This document shows positions 1 through 8,828 of a stretch of 64,000 nt of DNA, one piece after another. Positions within the stretch are counted from its first letter, which is position 1; every line of letters starts with the position of its first letter. Under the pieces are notes generated by a model, which worked only from the letters and a program-made list of their open reading frames with translations, was not told the DNA's origin and made no database searches. This DNA is from Caballeronia pedi (lineage in GTDB: Bacteria > Pseudomonadota > Gammaproteobacteria > Burkholderiales > Burkholderiaceae), in the NCBI RefSeq assembly GCF_001544915.2, contig NZ_FCOE02000009.1, positions 62,001 through 126,000 of the forward strand, given 5' to 3'. The position numbers and the translations under genes are program-made.

Positions 1-842
1 GCGAAGACCATGTTGGTCGCGTGCGACTGCACGGTGATCGCGTCGATCCGGGCGAGACCGGCGGCGAGGTGCGCGGCGTTGTCGTGATCCCGCGCGAGGT
101 CATCGACGTGATGCTCCAGCGCGTAGAGACACGCCGCCGCGAGCAAGCCCGACTGACGCATGCCGCCGCCCAACACCTTGCGCCAGCGGCTTGCGGCCTC
201 GATCAATGCTTTCGAGCCGACCAGCACTGAACCCACTGGCGCGCCCAGCCCTTTCGAAAAGCAGACCGACACGGAGTCGAACGGCGCGCACAGATCGCTG
301 ACCGGCTTGTCCGACGCCACCGCCGCATTGAAAACGCGCGCACCGTCGAGATGCGTCGACAGCCCGCGATCGCGCGCGAGCTGCGTCGCCTGCGCGACGT
401 AACCGGCGGGCAGCACCTTGCCGCCGATCGTATTTTCGAGCGCGAGCAGCCGCGTGCGCGCGAAGTGGTTGTCGATCGGCTTGATCGCCGCCGCGATCTT
501 CTCGAGCGGCAACGAGCCGTCCGGCGCGTTTTCAATTGGCTGCGGCTGAATGCTGCCGAGCACGGCCGCGCCGCCGCCTTCGTACTTGTACGTGTGCGCA
601 ACCTGCCCGACGATGTACTCGTCGCCGCGCGCGCAATGCGCCATCAACGCCGCGAGGTTGCTCTGCGTGCCGCTCGGGAAGAACAGGCCCGCTTCCTTGC
701 CGGTGCGTTCGGCGAGCGCGGCCTGAAGCTCGATGACAGTGGGATCGTCGCCCCAGACGTCGTCGCCGACTGCGGCTGCGGACATCGCGGCGAGCATCGG
801 CTTGCTGGGACGGGTGACGGTATCGCTGCGTAGATCGATCAT
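1..842 (-). CDS. ltaE: Low-specificity L-threonine aldolase (3' end cut by window)
   Basis: PLP enzyme that cleaves L-threonine or L-allo-threonine to glycine and acetaldehyde in the cytoplasm. The visible 280 codons start MIDLRSDTVTRPS, the hallmark N-terminus of the family. They contain the HLDGAR segment (residues 164-169) and FSKGLGAPVG with the PLP-binding lysine at residue 197, the same number as in the E. coli enzyme. The ATG at 842 is the only sensible start because it begins exactly at the family N-terminus. The C-terminal part, about 55-60 residues by family length, lies outside the window. It follows the alkyl sulfatase gene in the same direction with an 81-bp gap, so it may be co-transcribed, but no functional link is evident. 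Confidence 0.93.
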   Translation of the reverse strand, partial: MIDLRSDTVTRPSKPMLAAMSAAAVGDDVWGDDPTVIELQAALAERTGKEAGLFFPSGTQSNLAALMAHCARGDEYIVGQVAHTYKYEGGGAAVLGSIQPQPIENAPDGSLPLEKIAAAIKPIDNHFARTRLLALENTIGGKVLPAGYVAQATQLARDRGLSTHLDGARVFNAAVASDKPVSDLCAPFDSVSVCFSKGLGAPVGSVLVGSKALIEAASRWRKVLGGGMRQSGLLAAACLYALEHHVDDLARDHDNAAHLAAGLARIDAITVQSHATNMVF

Positions 843-923
843 GCGTTGTGCCCTTGTGCGTGCGCTTCGAGAAGCGCTATGGTACATCCCGCCGATCGAT
901 CCAGCCGCCCCGCGCCCGAACCG

Positions 924-2855
924 TCACGGCTCCACGACGTTGAACTCGCCGTCGAAGGTGTCGAGCGTGCCGAGCAGAGCCTTGAACACGCCGCCGTCGC
1001 CTTCGAGCAGGATGTGCCCGTCGCGCAGTGCATCGACGAAACCGGTCTCGCCGCACAGGATGCGATTCAGCAAGTCGCGCGTCATCCCGACCACCACGTG
1101 CGCCGGCTGCGATGACGGCATCGACGACCACGTCAGCGTGCCATTCTGCAGATTCAGCCTGAAGCGTTTGCCGATATCGGTGAACTGCCAGTCGATGCGC
1201 GCGTGCATGTGCTGCGCCCGCAAGCCATCGACGCGAACTGCGAGATAGTCGAAGAACATTTCCTCGGTGATCGCACACACCATGTCGCGGCTGCGTCCGG
1301 CGAATCCCGTCACCGAGCGGCGTCCTTCGCGCAGCTCGCGCGCGCCGAGCATGAACGCGTTGCGCCACGTCGCCGATTCCGCCTGATAACCCATTTGTTC
1401 GAGCGCCGCCGCGCCCAGTTCGCGCGCTTCGCGCAGTTGCGGCTGAGCGAACACGAGGTGATTCATCACTTGCGCGACCCAGCGGTATTCGCCTTTCTCG
1501 TAGTCCCGGCGCGCGCGATCGAGGATCTCATCCGCGCCGCCCATGTATTCGACATAGCGCGTCGCCGCCATCTCGGGGGGCAACGCATGCAGATTCGCAG
1601 GATTGCCGTCGTACCAGCTCAGGTACTGCTGGTAGATCGCCTTCACATTGTGCGAGACCGTGCCGTAATAACCGCGCGTATGCCACAGCGCGCGCAGCGA
1701 ATCCGGCAGTTGCATGACTTCCGCGATCTCGGCGGCGTTCATGCCGCGGTTCATCATGCGCACGGTCTGATCGTGCAGGAACTTGTAGAGATCACGTTGC
1801 GCTTCGAGATAGCCGACGATGCGCTCGCTGCCCCACGTCGGCCAGTTGTGCTGAGCGAAGACGACGTCGGCGTCTCGCCCGAAGCGCTCCAGTGATTCTC
1901 CGAGATAACGCGCCCAGCGCTGCGCATTGCGCACGTTCGCGCCTCGCAACGGACAGAGATTGTGCAGCGACCGCGTGCCGTTTTCGGCGAGATTGAGCGC
2001 GCGCTCCTGCGGGAAATAGAAATGCATTTCCGCGGGCGCTTCGCTTTCGGGCGTGAGCTGAAACACGATCTCGACGCCATCGATGACATGCGTCTCCAGC
2101 GTTTCGCTGATGAGTTGCGTCGGCGGAATCAGCGTGATCGTGCCGCGCGGGATGGTCTTGCCCATGCCGGCGTCGATCTGGCAGCACGCGTTGCGCGCTA
2201 GCGTATGACCGAACTGGAACTGCGCGCGGCGAGCCATCGCCGGGCCTGCCATGACATTCTCCGACACCGCCTCTTCCATGAAGCCGGCGGGCGCGATGAT
2301 CTTTGTGCGCCCTGCGTGCACGTCCGCCTCGCAGGTGACGCCGCGTACGCCGCCGAAGTGATCCGCGTGGCTGTGGCTGTAGATCACGGCGACCACCGGC
2401 CGCTTTGGACGGTGCGTGAAGTAGAGTTCGAGCGCGGCCGCCGCGGTCTCCTTACAAGTCAGCGGATCGATGACGATGAGCCCGCGATCACCCTCGATGA
2501 ACGTGACGTTCGAGACATCGAAGCCTCGGACCTGAAAGATGCGCTCGGTCACCCGGAACAGGCCGTGCAGCGTATTGATGCGCGCATGACGCCACAGCGC
2601 CGGATGCGCGGACGCGGGTGCGGACGCTTCGTCGAGAAATCCGTAATCGGCAAGACTCCAGATCACCTGATCGTAGGCGCCGCGCACTTCCGCATCGGGA
2701 ATCGTGCCGATGAAGCCGCGCCGCGCGTCGTCTTCTTCCTCGGGATCGTCCGGTGGAAGGTCGTGCAAGGCGAGTCGCTGCGCCGCCATCGTTGCCTCGG
2801 TCGGCGGCAGCGATGAATATGACTGAGCGTGTTCGATGTGTTCCTGATTCGGCAT
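924..2855 (-). CDS. Alkyl sulfatase, SdsA/BDS1-type metallo-beta-lactamase fold
   Basis: Hydrolyses primary alkyl sulfates such as dodecyl sulfate to the alcohol and sulfate (type III, zinc-dependent). The 643-residue protein has the metal motif HSHADH at residues 161-166. Downstream are the AENGT...LHN segment typical of this family and a further histidine in AQHNW. The C-terminal ~130 residues fit the SCP2-like lipid-binding domain. The open frame extends 16 codons upstream to a GTG overlapping the previous stop (GTGA). I prefer the ATG at 2855 because AAAGGA lies seven bases before it. No signal peptide is visible, unlike secreted SdsA1, so it probably acts in the cytoplasm. It is coupled to the upstream GMC oxidoreductase, which could oxidise the released alcohol. 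Confidence 0.88.
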   Translation of the reverse strand: MPNQEHIEHAQSYSSLPPTEATMAAQRLALHDLPPDDPEEEDDARRGFIGTIPDAEVRGAYDQVIWSLADYGFLDEASAPASAHPALWRHARINTLHGLFRVTERIFQVRGFDVSNVTFIEGDRGLIVIDPLTCKETAAAALELYFTHRPKRPVVAVIYSHSHADHFGGVRGVTCEADVHAGRTKIIAPAGFMEEAVSENVMAGPAMARRAQFQFGHTLARNACCQIDAGMGKTIPRGTITLIPPTQLISETLETHVIDGVEIVFQLTPESEAPAEMHFYFPQERALNLAENGTRSLHNLCPLRGANVRNAQRWARYLGESLERFGRDADVVFAQHNWPTWGSERIVGYLEAQRDLYKFLHDQTVRMMNRGMNAAEIAEVMQLPDSLRALWHTRGYYGTVSHNVKAIYQQYLSWYDGNPANLHALPPEMAATRYVEYMGGADEILDRARRDYEKGEYRWVAQVMNHLVFAQPQLREARELGAAALEQMGYQAESATWRNAFMLGARELREGRRSVTGFAGRSRDMVCAITEEMFFDYLAVRVDGLRAQHMHARIDWQFTDIGKRFRLNLQNGTLTWSSMPSSQPAHVVVGMTRDLLNRILCGETGFVDALRDGHILLEGDGGVFKALLGTLDTFDGEFNVVEP

Positions 2856-2899
2856 TTCGGTGTCCTTTGCGCGCATCGCGCCGCGTCGCGTTATTGCTG

Positions 2900-4636
2900 T
2901 CACTTGTTCGATGTATCGAGCGAATAGCGCGCTTCGTCGTCCAGCGCATACCCTTCGATGTGACGTCCGCGAATGAGATCCGCAGCCTTTTCGCCGATCA
3001 TGATGGTGGGCGCATTCGTGTTGCCGCCGGTGAGCGTCGGCATGATCGAGGCGTCGGCGACGCGCAGGCCTTCCACGCCTCGCACACGCAGCGATGGATC
3101 GACGACGGCCAGGTGATCGACACCCATCTTGCAGGTGCCGACCGGGTGGAACAGCGTGTCGGCATGCTCGCGGATATATTCGCGCAGCATGCGTTCGTCA
3201 CCTTCGCCCGACCCGAAGCGCTCGGTGTTGAGTTCGCGCCCGCCCGCTTCGGCGAGCGCGGGCTGCGCGAATATCTTGCGGATGATGCGCAGGCCGGCGA
3301 CGAGCGTGTCCATGTCGGACTCGACGCTCAGGTAGCGCGGATCGATGATCGGGGCCTCGCGCACGTCAGCGGATTTGAGGCGCACCACGCCACGGCTCGC
3401 GGGGCGCAGATTGGTGGCGTGGCAACTGTATCCCGGCGGTCCCTTCTTGCCGATGTTCTCGCCACGCGCCGTCAGCAGCGCGACGATGAAGGCGAACTGA
3501 ATATCCGGTTCGGCGAGTCCCGGCCGGCTGCGCGTGAACCCACCCGCCTCGGCGATGTTCGAGGAGAACATGCCGGTACGCTCGCGCCGGTAGCGCAAGA
3601 GCTCGGGAATCATGTGCAGGATGTTGCGCCAGGTATAACCGAACAGTTCGGTCGACGGCACTTCCTTCTTGATCGTCACATCGATGTGATCCTGAAGGTT
3701 CTCGCCGACGCCCGGCAGATCGCAGACGACCGGCACGCCGGCAGCCTGCAGATGCGCGCCCGGACCGATGCCCGACGCCATCAGCAGTTGCGGCGAATTG
3801 AATGCGCCCGCACTCAGAATCACCTCGCGCCGCGCCCGCAGCGTGCGCTCGACACCGTCGCGCACGACGCGCACGCCGACCGCCCGCGTGCCTTCGAACA
3901 CGATGCGCAAGGCGAGCGTGCCGGTCATCACGACAAGGTTGTCGCGCCCGTTGTTCAGCGAAAGATCAGCTGCGTTGCCGCGATGCAGATACGCGCGCGC
4001 GCTGTTCCAGCGCTCGCCGTTGTGCTGCGTGACCTGATACAGGCCGACGCCGTCTTGCTCGTCGCCGTTGAAATCGTCGTTGCGTGGAATGCCCGCCTGC
4101 ACGGCGGCTTCGATGAAACGCCGGCTGAACGGATTCGGTGTGCGCAGGTCGCTCACGTGAAGCGGACCCGTCGCGCCGTGCCAGGCGTCGTCATGGCCGC
4201 CCGAGAGCCGGCCATTCGCTTCGGCACGCCGGAAATACGGCAGAAGATCCTCGCTGCTCCATCCGTGGCAGCCGAGTCGAGCCCAGCGATCGTAGTCATG
4301 GCGATGGCCGCGGATATAGACCATGCCGTTGATAGAGGAACTGCCGCCCAGCCCGCGCCCGCGCGGCTGAAACGAACGGCGGTGGTTCAACGCCGCCTGC
4401 GGCGTGGTCATGTAGCCGTAGTTGCGTGGTCCGGGTCTGACGGCGAGCTTGCCCACGCCGATCGGCGTCCAGACCGTGAAGTGATGATCGTCCGGTCCCG
4501 GTTCCAGCAGCGCGACCGTGACGCCGCGCGCCTCGGCGAGCCGGCCCGCCACCGCGCATCCCGCTGAACCCGCTCCGATTACGATGAAGTCGTATTCTTC
4601 GCCCGCGTTGCTTCCGATCCCATGATTCGCCGTCAT
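2900..4636 (-). CDS. GMC family FAD-dependent alcohol/choline-type dehydrogenase
   Basis: Glucose-methanol-choline oxidoreductase of 578 residues. The FAD dinucleotide motif IGAGSAGCAVAGRLAE lies at about residues 18-33. GLGGSSSINGMVYIRGH follows near residue 100, and HPVGTCKMG plus TGGNTNAPTIMIGE lie near the C-terminus, where the catalytic histidine sits. Start: the ATG at 4636 has AAGGGAGA upstream, better than the in-frame ATG 37 codons earlier. It resembles long-chain alcohol dehydrogenases (AlkJ-like) and choline dehydrogenases equally, and the substrate cannot be told from sequence. Its stop is 44 bases before the chosen start of the alkyl sulfatase gene and overlaps an upstream GTG of it. 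The natural inference is oxidation of the alcohol released from alkyl sulfates. Confidence 0.87.
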   Translation of the reverse strand: MTANHGIGSNAGEEYDFIVIGAGSAGCAVAGRLAEARGVTVALLEPGPDDHHFTVWTPIGVGKLAVRPGPRNYGYMTTPQAALNHRRSFQPRGRGLGGSSSINGMVYIRGHRHDYDRWARLGCHGWSSEDLLPYFRRAEANGRLSGGHDDAWHGATGPLHVSDLRTPNPFSRRFIEAAVQAGIPRNDDFNGDEQDGVGLYQVTQHNGERWNSARAYLHRGNAADLSLNNGRDNLVVMTGTLALRIVFEGTRAVGVRVVRDGVERTLRARREVILSAGAFNSPQLLMASGIGPGAHLQAAGVPVVCDLPGVGENLQDHIDVTIKKEVPSTELFGYTWRNILHMIPELLRYRRERTGMFSSNIAEAGGFTRSRPGLAEPDIQFAFIVALLTARGENIGKKGPPGYSCHATNLRPASRGVVRLKSADVREAPIIDPRYLSVESDMDTLVAGLRIIRKIFAQPALAEAGGRELNTERFGSGEGDERMLREYIREHADTLFHPVGTCKMGVDHLAVVDPSLRVRGVEGLRVADASIMPTLTGGNTNAPTIMIGEKAADLIRGRHIEGYALDDEARYSLDTSNK

Positions 4637-4873
4637 GTCGATTTCGTCTCCCTTGTTTCGCCTGCCCTGGCCCGCGGCGGATCGTCGGTGACGAGACACC
4701 ATTGCGAGCGGTCCGTCGAGGGTAAGGCGAGGCACAGGAAGGCTCAACGCACGATTCGGGTGGGACGCGCGGAATATCGGGGGGTAGATGCGAAAACGAA
4801 GCGGACGCGCAAAAACAAGAGGACCGGAATCGCTTCCGGTCCTCGATCAAAACGTAACTCTGGTCCAGCCGAC
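4637..4873. other. Intergenic region between allA and the GMC gene
   Basis: The allA-proximal part holds a strong terminator hairpin (4811-4844). The remaining ~170 bases should contain the promoter of the GMC/alkyl-sulfatase pair. I cannot identify convincing -35/-10 boxes or an operator there. Confidence 0.4.
4811..4844 (-). terminator. Rho-independent terminator after allA
   Basis: On the minus strand an 11-bp perfect stem (GAGGACCGGAA / TTCCGGTCCTC) with a 4-base loop is followed by TTGTTTTTG. It lies 30 bases after the allA stop. It separates the allantoin cluster from the GMC/alkyl-sulfatase pair. Confidence 0.85.
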
Positions 4874-5377
4874 TCAGCGCATGGCTTCGTCAGTCAGCCA
4901 CAACGATTCCTTCAGATCCTGTTCGTTGAGGTTATGCCCTTCGCCACCGCCGCGATCGACGACGATGTAATCGCTCACCTTGCCCAGCGCGAGCAGCGGA
5001 TGATGCCAGACGCCTTTCGCATAGTTCACGCCCTGCCAGCTGCTCGTGACGAACGCGCGAATCTTCGACTCGTCGAGATCGCCCGCGGGCGCGACGACCA
5101 CGAGATACGGCCGGTCGTCGAGCGGAATGAACGCCTGACTGCCGAGCGGATGCCGCTCCATCATCTTGCATTCGAACGGCAGCGTACGCGGCTGTCCGCG
5201 AAAGAGATTGACGATCGCGTGACCGCCCTGCTCTTCAACATCGACGTTGCACAGATCGTGGAAGCGGATCGTGGTGCCGAGGTTGATCGGGATCTGCTTT
5301 GCGCCATCGAGTTCGATGACATCGCCATAAGGCTTGAACGCAGCGCGCGTCAACGGTTCGATAGCGAGCTTTTTCAT
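4874..5377 (-). CDS. allA: Ureidoglycolate lyase
   Basis: Cleaves (S)-ureidoglycolate to glyoxylate and urea, the last step of the allantoicase route of purine breakdown. The 167-residue protein fits the AllA family in length. It has the typical start ([22 protein letters not shown]) and the VWHHPLLAL segment of this cupin-like fold. Its ATG shares one base with the TAA stop of allantoicase (TAATG), so translation is coupled to the enzyme that makes its substrate. It is the last gene of the cluster and is followed by a strong terminator. Confidence 0.95.
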   Translation of the reverse strand: MKKLAIEPLTRAAFKPYGDVIELDGAKQIPINLGTTIRFHDLCNVDVEEQGGHAIVNLFRGQPRTLPFECKMMERHPLGSQAFIPLDDRPYLVVVAPAGDLDESKIRAFVTSSWQGVNYAKGVWHHPLLALGKVSDYIVVDRGGGEGHNLNEQDLKESLWLTDEAMR

Positions 5378-6387
5378 TATGCGAGGGTTCCGAAGAGACG
5401 AAGACGCGACACGCCGCCGTCAGGATAGATGTTGAAGCGCACGTGCGTCACGGGACCGAGCGCCGCCAGTTCCGATTCGAAGAAATGCTGCTTGTCCATC
5501 TGCAGCTTCTGTTCGCCGAGCAGCACGGGCCAGAACATCGCCTGCGTGACGAGCGAACTGTCGGTGCCGCCCTTCACGTACGCCGCCTGCAGCGAGCAAC
5601 GGTCCGGATAGTTGCCCTTGAAGTGCGCGGTATCCACTTCGACCTTCTTGATAATGCCCGGCTGCGCCAGCGCGACGATACACCAGTCGTTGCCCGGCTC
5701 GCGACGGCGGCGCGTTTCCCAGCCATCGCCCATGTTCACGCCGCGGCCCGGCATCAGAAGCGTCGAAGCGAGCCCGAAGTGCTGGTTGTTCGTGCCGACC
5801 AGATACGCGCCGTTTTCCATCGCGCCGAGATCGACGAGCTGGTTGCGGTCCGCGTTGGTCCAGTCGAGTTGCGGCTGGCCATACACGCGCAGACGCGCGA
5901 TGCCGCCATCCGGATAGACATTCACGCGCAGGTGCGTGAACGGCTGCGCGACGCCGACTTCGAGATAGTGGTGGCTGTTGCCTTGCAGCGTCGTCGACGG
6001 GACGATTTCCGTCCATTGCGTCGACTGGTTCGGCGCGCCTTCGACGACATGCGCGCCTTCGATCGACGCCGCCGGCGGGAAGTTGCCGGTGAAGTGGCTC
6101 GTGTCGACATCGATGCCCTTGATCACGCCCGGACGCGCCAGCTTGACGACGCACCAGTCATAGCCCGTCGTGCGCTTGCGGCGGGTCTCCCAGCCGTCCA
6201 TCCACTTGCCGTGATCGTCGAACTTGCCGGGGATGAACACGGCCGGCTCGGGGTTCAGCATGCGTTCCTTCGGCGCGAAGAAATCGTCGCTCGCCTCGAG
6301 TGCCTGCGCGCCCAGACGCGGGTCCGCGAGGTTCACATAGCGGCGCGTGAATTCAGGCGCGTTGGGATCGAGTGTCGGAATTGCCAT
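5377..6387 (-). CDS. alc: Allantoicase
   Basis: Allantoate amidinohydrolase, converting allantoate to (S)-ureidoglycolate and urea. The 336-residue protein has the two tandem jelly-roll repeats of the family: DGWETRRKR near residue 65 and DGWETRRRR near 222, each followed by a GNFPPAAS- or [12 protein letters not shown] segment. The start has AAGGAC upstream. The gene sits 39 bases after uraD and overlaps allA by one base. Together with puuE and allA it gives a complete allantoin-to-glyoxylate route releasing two ureas. Confidence 0.96.
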   Translation of the reverse strand: MAIPTLDPNAPEFTRRYVNLADPRLGAQALEASDDFFAPKERMLNPEPAVFIPGKFDDHGKWMDGWETRRKRTTGYDWCVVKLARPGVIKGIDVDTSHFTGNFPPAASIEGAHVVEGAPNQSTQWTEIVPSTTLQGNSHHYLEVGVAQPFTHLRVNVYPDGGIARLRVYGQPQLDWTNADRNQLVDLGAMENGAYLVGTNNQHFGLASTLLMPGRGVNMGDGWETRRRREPGNDWCIVALAQPGIIKKVEVDTAHFKGNYPDRCSLQAAYVKGGTDSSLVTQAMFWPVLLGEQKLQMDKQHFFESELAALGPVTHVRFNIYPDGGVSRLRLFGTLA

Positions 6388-6426
6388 TGTCTTCGTCCTT
6401 GGGGTTTCGGTTGCGGTGAAAGCGGA

Positions 6427-6948
6427 TCAGGCCTGGATCAGGTCGTTCAACCTGAAGCGCGCGATCCGGTAAATCTGATCGAGACTCGTGCGAAGCTCCT
6501 CGGCGCGGTCGTGATTCACGCGCTTTTCGAAGTTCGCGATGATGCCGTGCCGGTCGTAGCCACGCACGGCGAGAATGAAGGGAAAGCCGAACTTGTCGCG
6601 ATATTGCTGGTTGAGCGATTGCAGCCTGTCGAACTCGTCCTGCGTGCACAGATCGAGGCCCGCGCCGCTCTGCTCGCGCGTCGATTCGGCCGTCAGTTCG
6701 CCGCGCACCGCCGCCTTGCCCGCGAGTTCCGGGTGGGCGTTGATGAGCGCGAGCTGTTTGTCATCGCCTGCGGTTTCGACGATATGCGACATCGACACAT
6801 GCAGCGCGTCGATGTCCTTGAAGGGGCGTTGTGTCGCCGCCGCTTCCGGCACCCACGGCGAGTGCTCGAAAATGCCCGCGAGCACCGTCACGAACGTGTC
6901 GGCGGGCATGGTGTTGAGTTGGTCGAGTGTGTATTGCATCGCCTTCAT
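6427..6948 (-). CDS. uraD: 2-oxo-4-hydroxy-4-carboxy-5-ureidoimidazoline (OHCU) decarboxylase
   Basis: Decarboxylates OHCU, the product of urate oxidation and 5-hydroxyisourate hydrolysis, to (S)-allantoin. The 173-residue protein matches the family. Characteristic segments are NTMPADTFV near the start, FEHSPWV, a mid-protein LINAHPELAGKAA and FGFPFILAVRG. Its ATG overlaps the TGA stop of puuE (ATGA). A second in-frame ATG three codons later is possible. Urate oxidase, 5-hydroxyisourate hydrolase and xanthine dehydrogenase are not in this window, so the upper pathway must be encoded elsewhere. Confidence 0.95.
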   Translation of the reverse strand: MKAMQYTLDQLNTMPADTFVTVLAGIFEHSPWVPEAAATQRPFKDIDALHVSMSHIVETAGDDKQLALINAHPELAGKAAVRGELTAESTREQSGAGLDLCTQDEFDRLQSLNQQYRDKFGFPFILAVRGYDRHGIIANFEKRVNHDRAEELRTSLDQIYRIARFRLNDLIQA

Positions 6949-7895
6949 GCCGCCGTCCCGTTGTTAGCTTTTTCGAAAGGATGTTGCTCGCGCCAGTGAC
7001 GCGCGATGTCCACACGCCGCGTAACCCACACGCGATCGTGCTTCTCGATGTGATCGAGGAATTTCTGCAGGCCGCGGAAACGCCCGGGACGTCCGAGCAG
7101 GCGGCAATGCATGCCGATGGAAAGCATTTTCGGCGCTTCGTCGCCCTCTTCGTAGAGCACGTCGAATGCGTCTTTCAGATACGTGAAGAAGTGCTCGCCG
7201 GTGTTGAAGCCCTGCGGCGTCGCGAAGCGCATGTCGTTGGTGTCGAGCGTGTACGGCACGATCAGATGCGGCTTCTTCTCGCCGCCCGTCACTTCGACTT
7301 CGGTCCAGAACGGCAGATCGTCGCCATAGTTGTCCGAGTCGTAGAGGAAACCGCCGTGCTCCGCGACCAGCCGATGCGTATTCGGACTGTCGCGCCCGGT
7401 GTACCAGCCGAGCGGGCGCACGCCCGTCACGCGCTCGATCGCTTCCATGCCGAGCCGCATGTGCTCCGCCTCGCGCTCCGGCGACATGTCCTGATAGTGA
7501 ATCCAGCGATACCCGTGACACGCGATCTCATGCCCCAGTTCGACAAACGCCTTCGCCAGTTCCGGATGCCGCTCGATCGCCATGCCGACGCCGAAGATCG
7601 TGAGCGGCATGCCGCGCTTCTCGAACTCGCGCAGAATGCGCCACACGCCCGCGCGCGAACCGTATTCGTAGATCGACTCCATGCTCATGTGACGCGACGG
7701 ATACGCTGCCGCGCCCACGATTTCCGACAGGAACTGCTCCGAGCCCGGATCGCCGTGCAGCACGCAGTTCTCGCCGCCTTCTTCGTAATTGAGCACGAAT
7801 TGCACGGCGACGCGGGCGCGTCCCGGCCAGTTCGCCTGCACCGGATGGCGGCCGTAGCCGATCAGGTCGCGTGGATAGTTCGGATCGAGTGACAT
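6945..7895 (-). CDS. puuE: Allantoinase PuuE (polysaccharide-deacetylase-like)
   Basis: Metal-light allantoinase of the NodB/polysaccharide-deacetylase fold, opening the hydantoin ring of allantoin to give allantoate. It has 316 residues from the ATG at 7895. The N-terminus MSLDPNYPRDLIGYGRHP is typical of PuuE. FVLNYEEGGENC, HEIACHGYRW and GWYTGRDSPNT are visible family segments. The longer in-frame start at 7973 has no family support. A TTGTTGACGA site and a TACACT -10-like box lie 36-54 bases upstream. puuE may therefore start its own transcript with uraD, alc and allA, separate from the upstream permease-racemase pair. Confidence 0.95.
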   Translation of the reverse strand: MSLDPNYPRDLIGYGRHPVQANWPGRARVAVQFVLNYEEGGENCVLHGDPGSEQFLSEIVGAAAYPSRHMSMESIYEYGSRAGVWRILREFEKRGMPLTIFGVGMAIERHPELAKAFVELGHEIACHGYRWIHYQDMSPEREAEHMRLGMEAIERVTGVRPLGWYTGRDSPNTHRLVAEHGGFLYDSDNYGDDLPFWTEVEVTGGEKKPHLIVPYTLDTNDMRFATPQGFNTGEHFFTYLKDAFDVLYEEGDEAPKMLSIGMHCRLLGRPGRFRGLQKFLDHIEKHDRVWVTRRVDIARHWREQHPFEKANNGTAA

Positions 7896-7930
7896 GGCTG
7901 GCGTTGAGCTCAAGCGTTGGAAAAACGGGA

Positions 7931-7940
7931 TTGTTGACGA
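7931..7940. promoter_or_regulatory. Candidate GntR operator upstream of puuE
   Basis: TTGTTGACGA matches nine of ten bases of the site that overlaps the gntR promoter, read in the opposite orientation. A TACACT box on the minus strand at 7944-7949 could be the puuE -10 element, which would put the site at the transcription start. Inference only. Confidence 0.4.
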
Positions 7941-7990
7941 TTCAGTGTAGCTAAAAGACCCGCACGCGCCCATACATCAGGGCAGATAAT

Positions 7991-8019
7991 CCGGGTCACG
8001 TCATCTGTATGTGACCCGG
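7991..8019. terminator. Perfect hairpin between racemase gene and puuE
   Basis: CCGGGTCAC and GTGACCCGG form a 9-bp perfect stem around an 11-base loop, 11 bases after the racemase stop. In the minus direction it is followed only by ATTAT rather than a U-run; on the plus strand CTTTT follows. It may act as a weak terminator or an mRNA-stability element separating the two halves of the cluster. Confidence 0.5.
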
Positions 8020-8030
8020 CTTTTCCGCCA

Positions 8031-8765
8031 TCAGCGCGGGCTGAAATCCGACAGCACGCCGTCGTACCGTTTCGCCAGCGGTCGCGCATAGTCGCCACGT
8101 TTCGCCGTGTGAAGCTTCAGCGCGACGAGCGCCTCCGTCCATTTCACCGCCGCCGTCACGCCCTCCACCACCGGCGCGCCGATCGCGTCCTCCACTTCGC
8201 GGCAGAACTCCGCCATGCCCGCGCAGCCGAGCACGATGGCGTCCGAGCCGTCCTCATCGAGCGCGCGCCGGCATTCGTCGATGATCGTCTGACGCGCGGG
8301 CGAGCCCGGCACGTCGAGCTCCAGCACGGGAACGTCGGTCGCACGGACGTTCTTGCAGAAGCGGCTCATGCCGTAGCGCTCCGCCAGATGCCAGGCCATG
8401 CCGACCGTGCGCTGCAGCGTGGTGACGACCGAAAACCCCGGCGCGATGACACTCGCCGCATGCATCGCCGCCTCCGCGATGCCGATCACCGGGCCGCGCG
8501 CCAGTTCGCGTGCCGCGTAAAGGGCCGGATCGCCGAAGCAGGCGATCACGTAGCCGTCGAAACCCTGCTTTTCGCCGGCTTCGATTTCGGCCAGCAGCCC
8601 GAGCGACGCGATCGCTTCGTCGTAATAGCCTTCGATGGACGGCGGGCCCATCGTCGGGCTCACGGCGACGATCTCCGTGCCGGGCGCGGCGACCTCGCGG
8701 GCGCAGCGGCCCATCGAATCGGTCATGCGCTGCGTCGTGTTCGGGTTGATCAGTTTGATACGCAT
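8031..8765 (-). CDS. Allantoin/hydantoin racemase (Asp/Glu racemase superfamily)
   Basis: A 244-residue cofactor-independent racemase with the two catalytic cysteines of the family, Cys76 in ACFGDP and Cys181 in LGCAGM. It starts MRIKLINPNTT, the typical HyuE/HpxA N-terminus, and has GGAGAA upstream of the ATG. In this setting the likely job is interconversion of (R)- and (S)-allantoin, so that both enantiomers enter the PuuE route. A hydantoin substrate is also possible. It lies 63 bases after the permease gene. Confidence 0.88.
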   Translation of the reverse strand: MRIKLINPNTTQRMTDSMGRCAREVAAPGTEIVAVSPTMGPPSIEGYYDEAIASLGLLAEIEAGEKQGFDGYVIACFGDPALYAARELARGPVIGIAEAAMHAASVIAPGFSVVTTLQRTVGMAWHLAERYGMSRFCKNVRATDVPVLELDVPGSPARQTIIDECRRALDEDGSDAIVLGCAGMAEFCREVEDAIGAPVVEGVTAAVKWTEALVALKLHTAKRGDYARPLAKRYDGVLSDFSPR

Positions 8766-8828
8766 TGCTGTTCTCCAGACTGCTTTGGAAAGTTCTCTCA
8801 GGTTCTATCGTTTGTTATAGGCGGTGAT

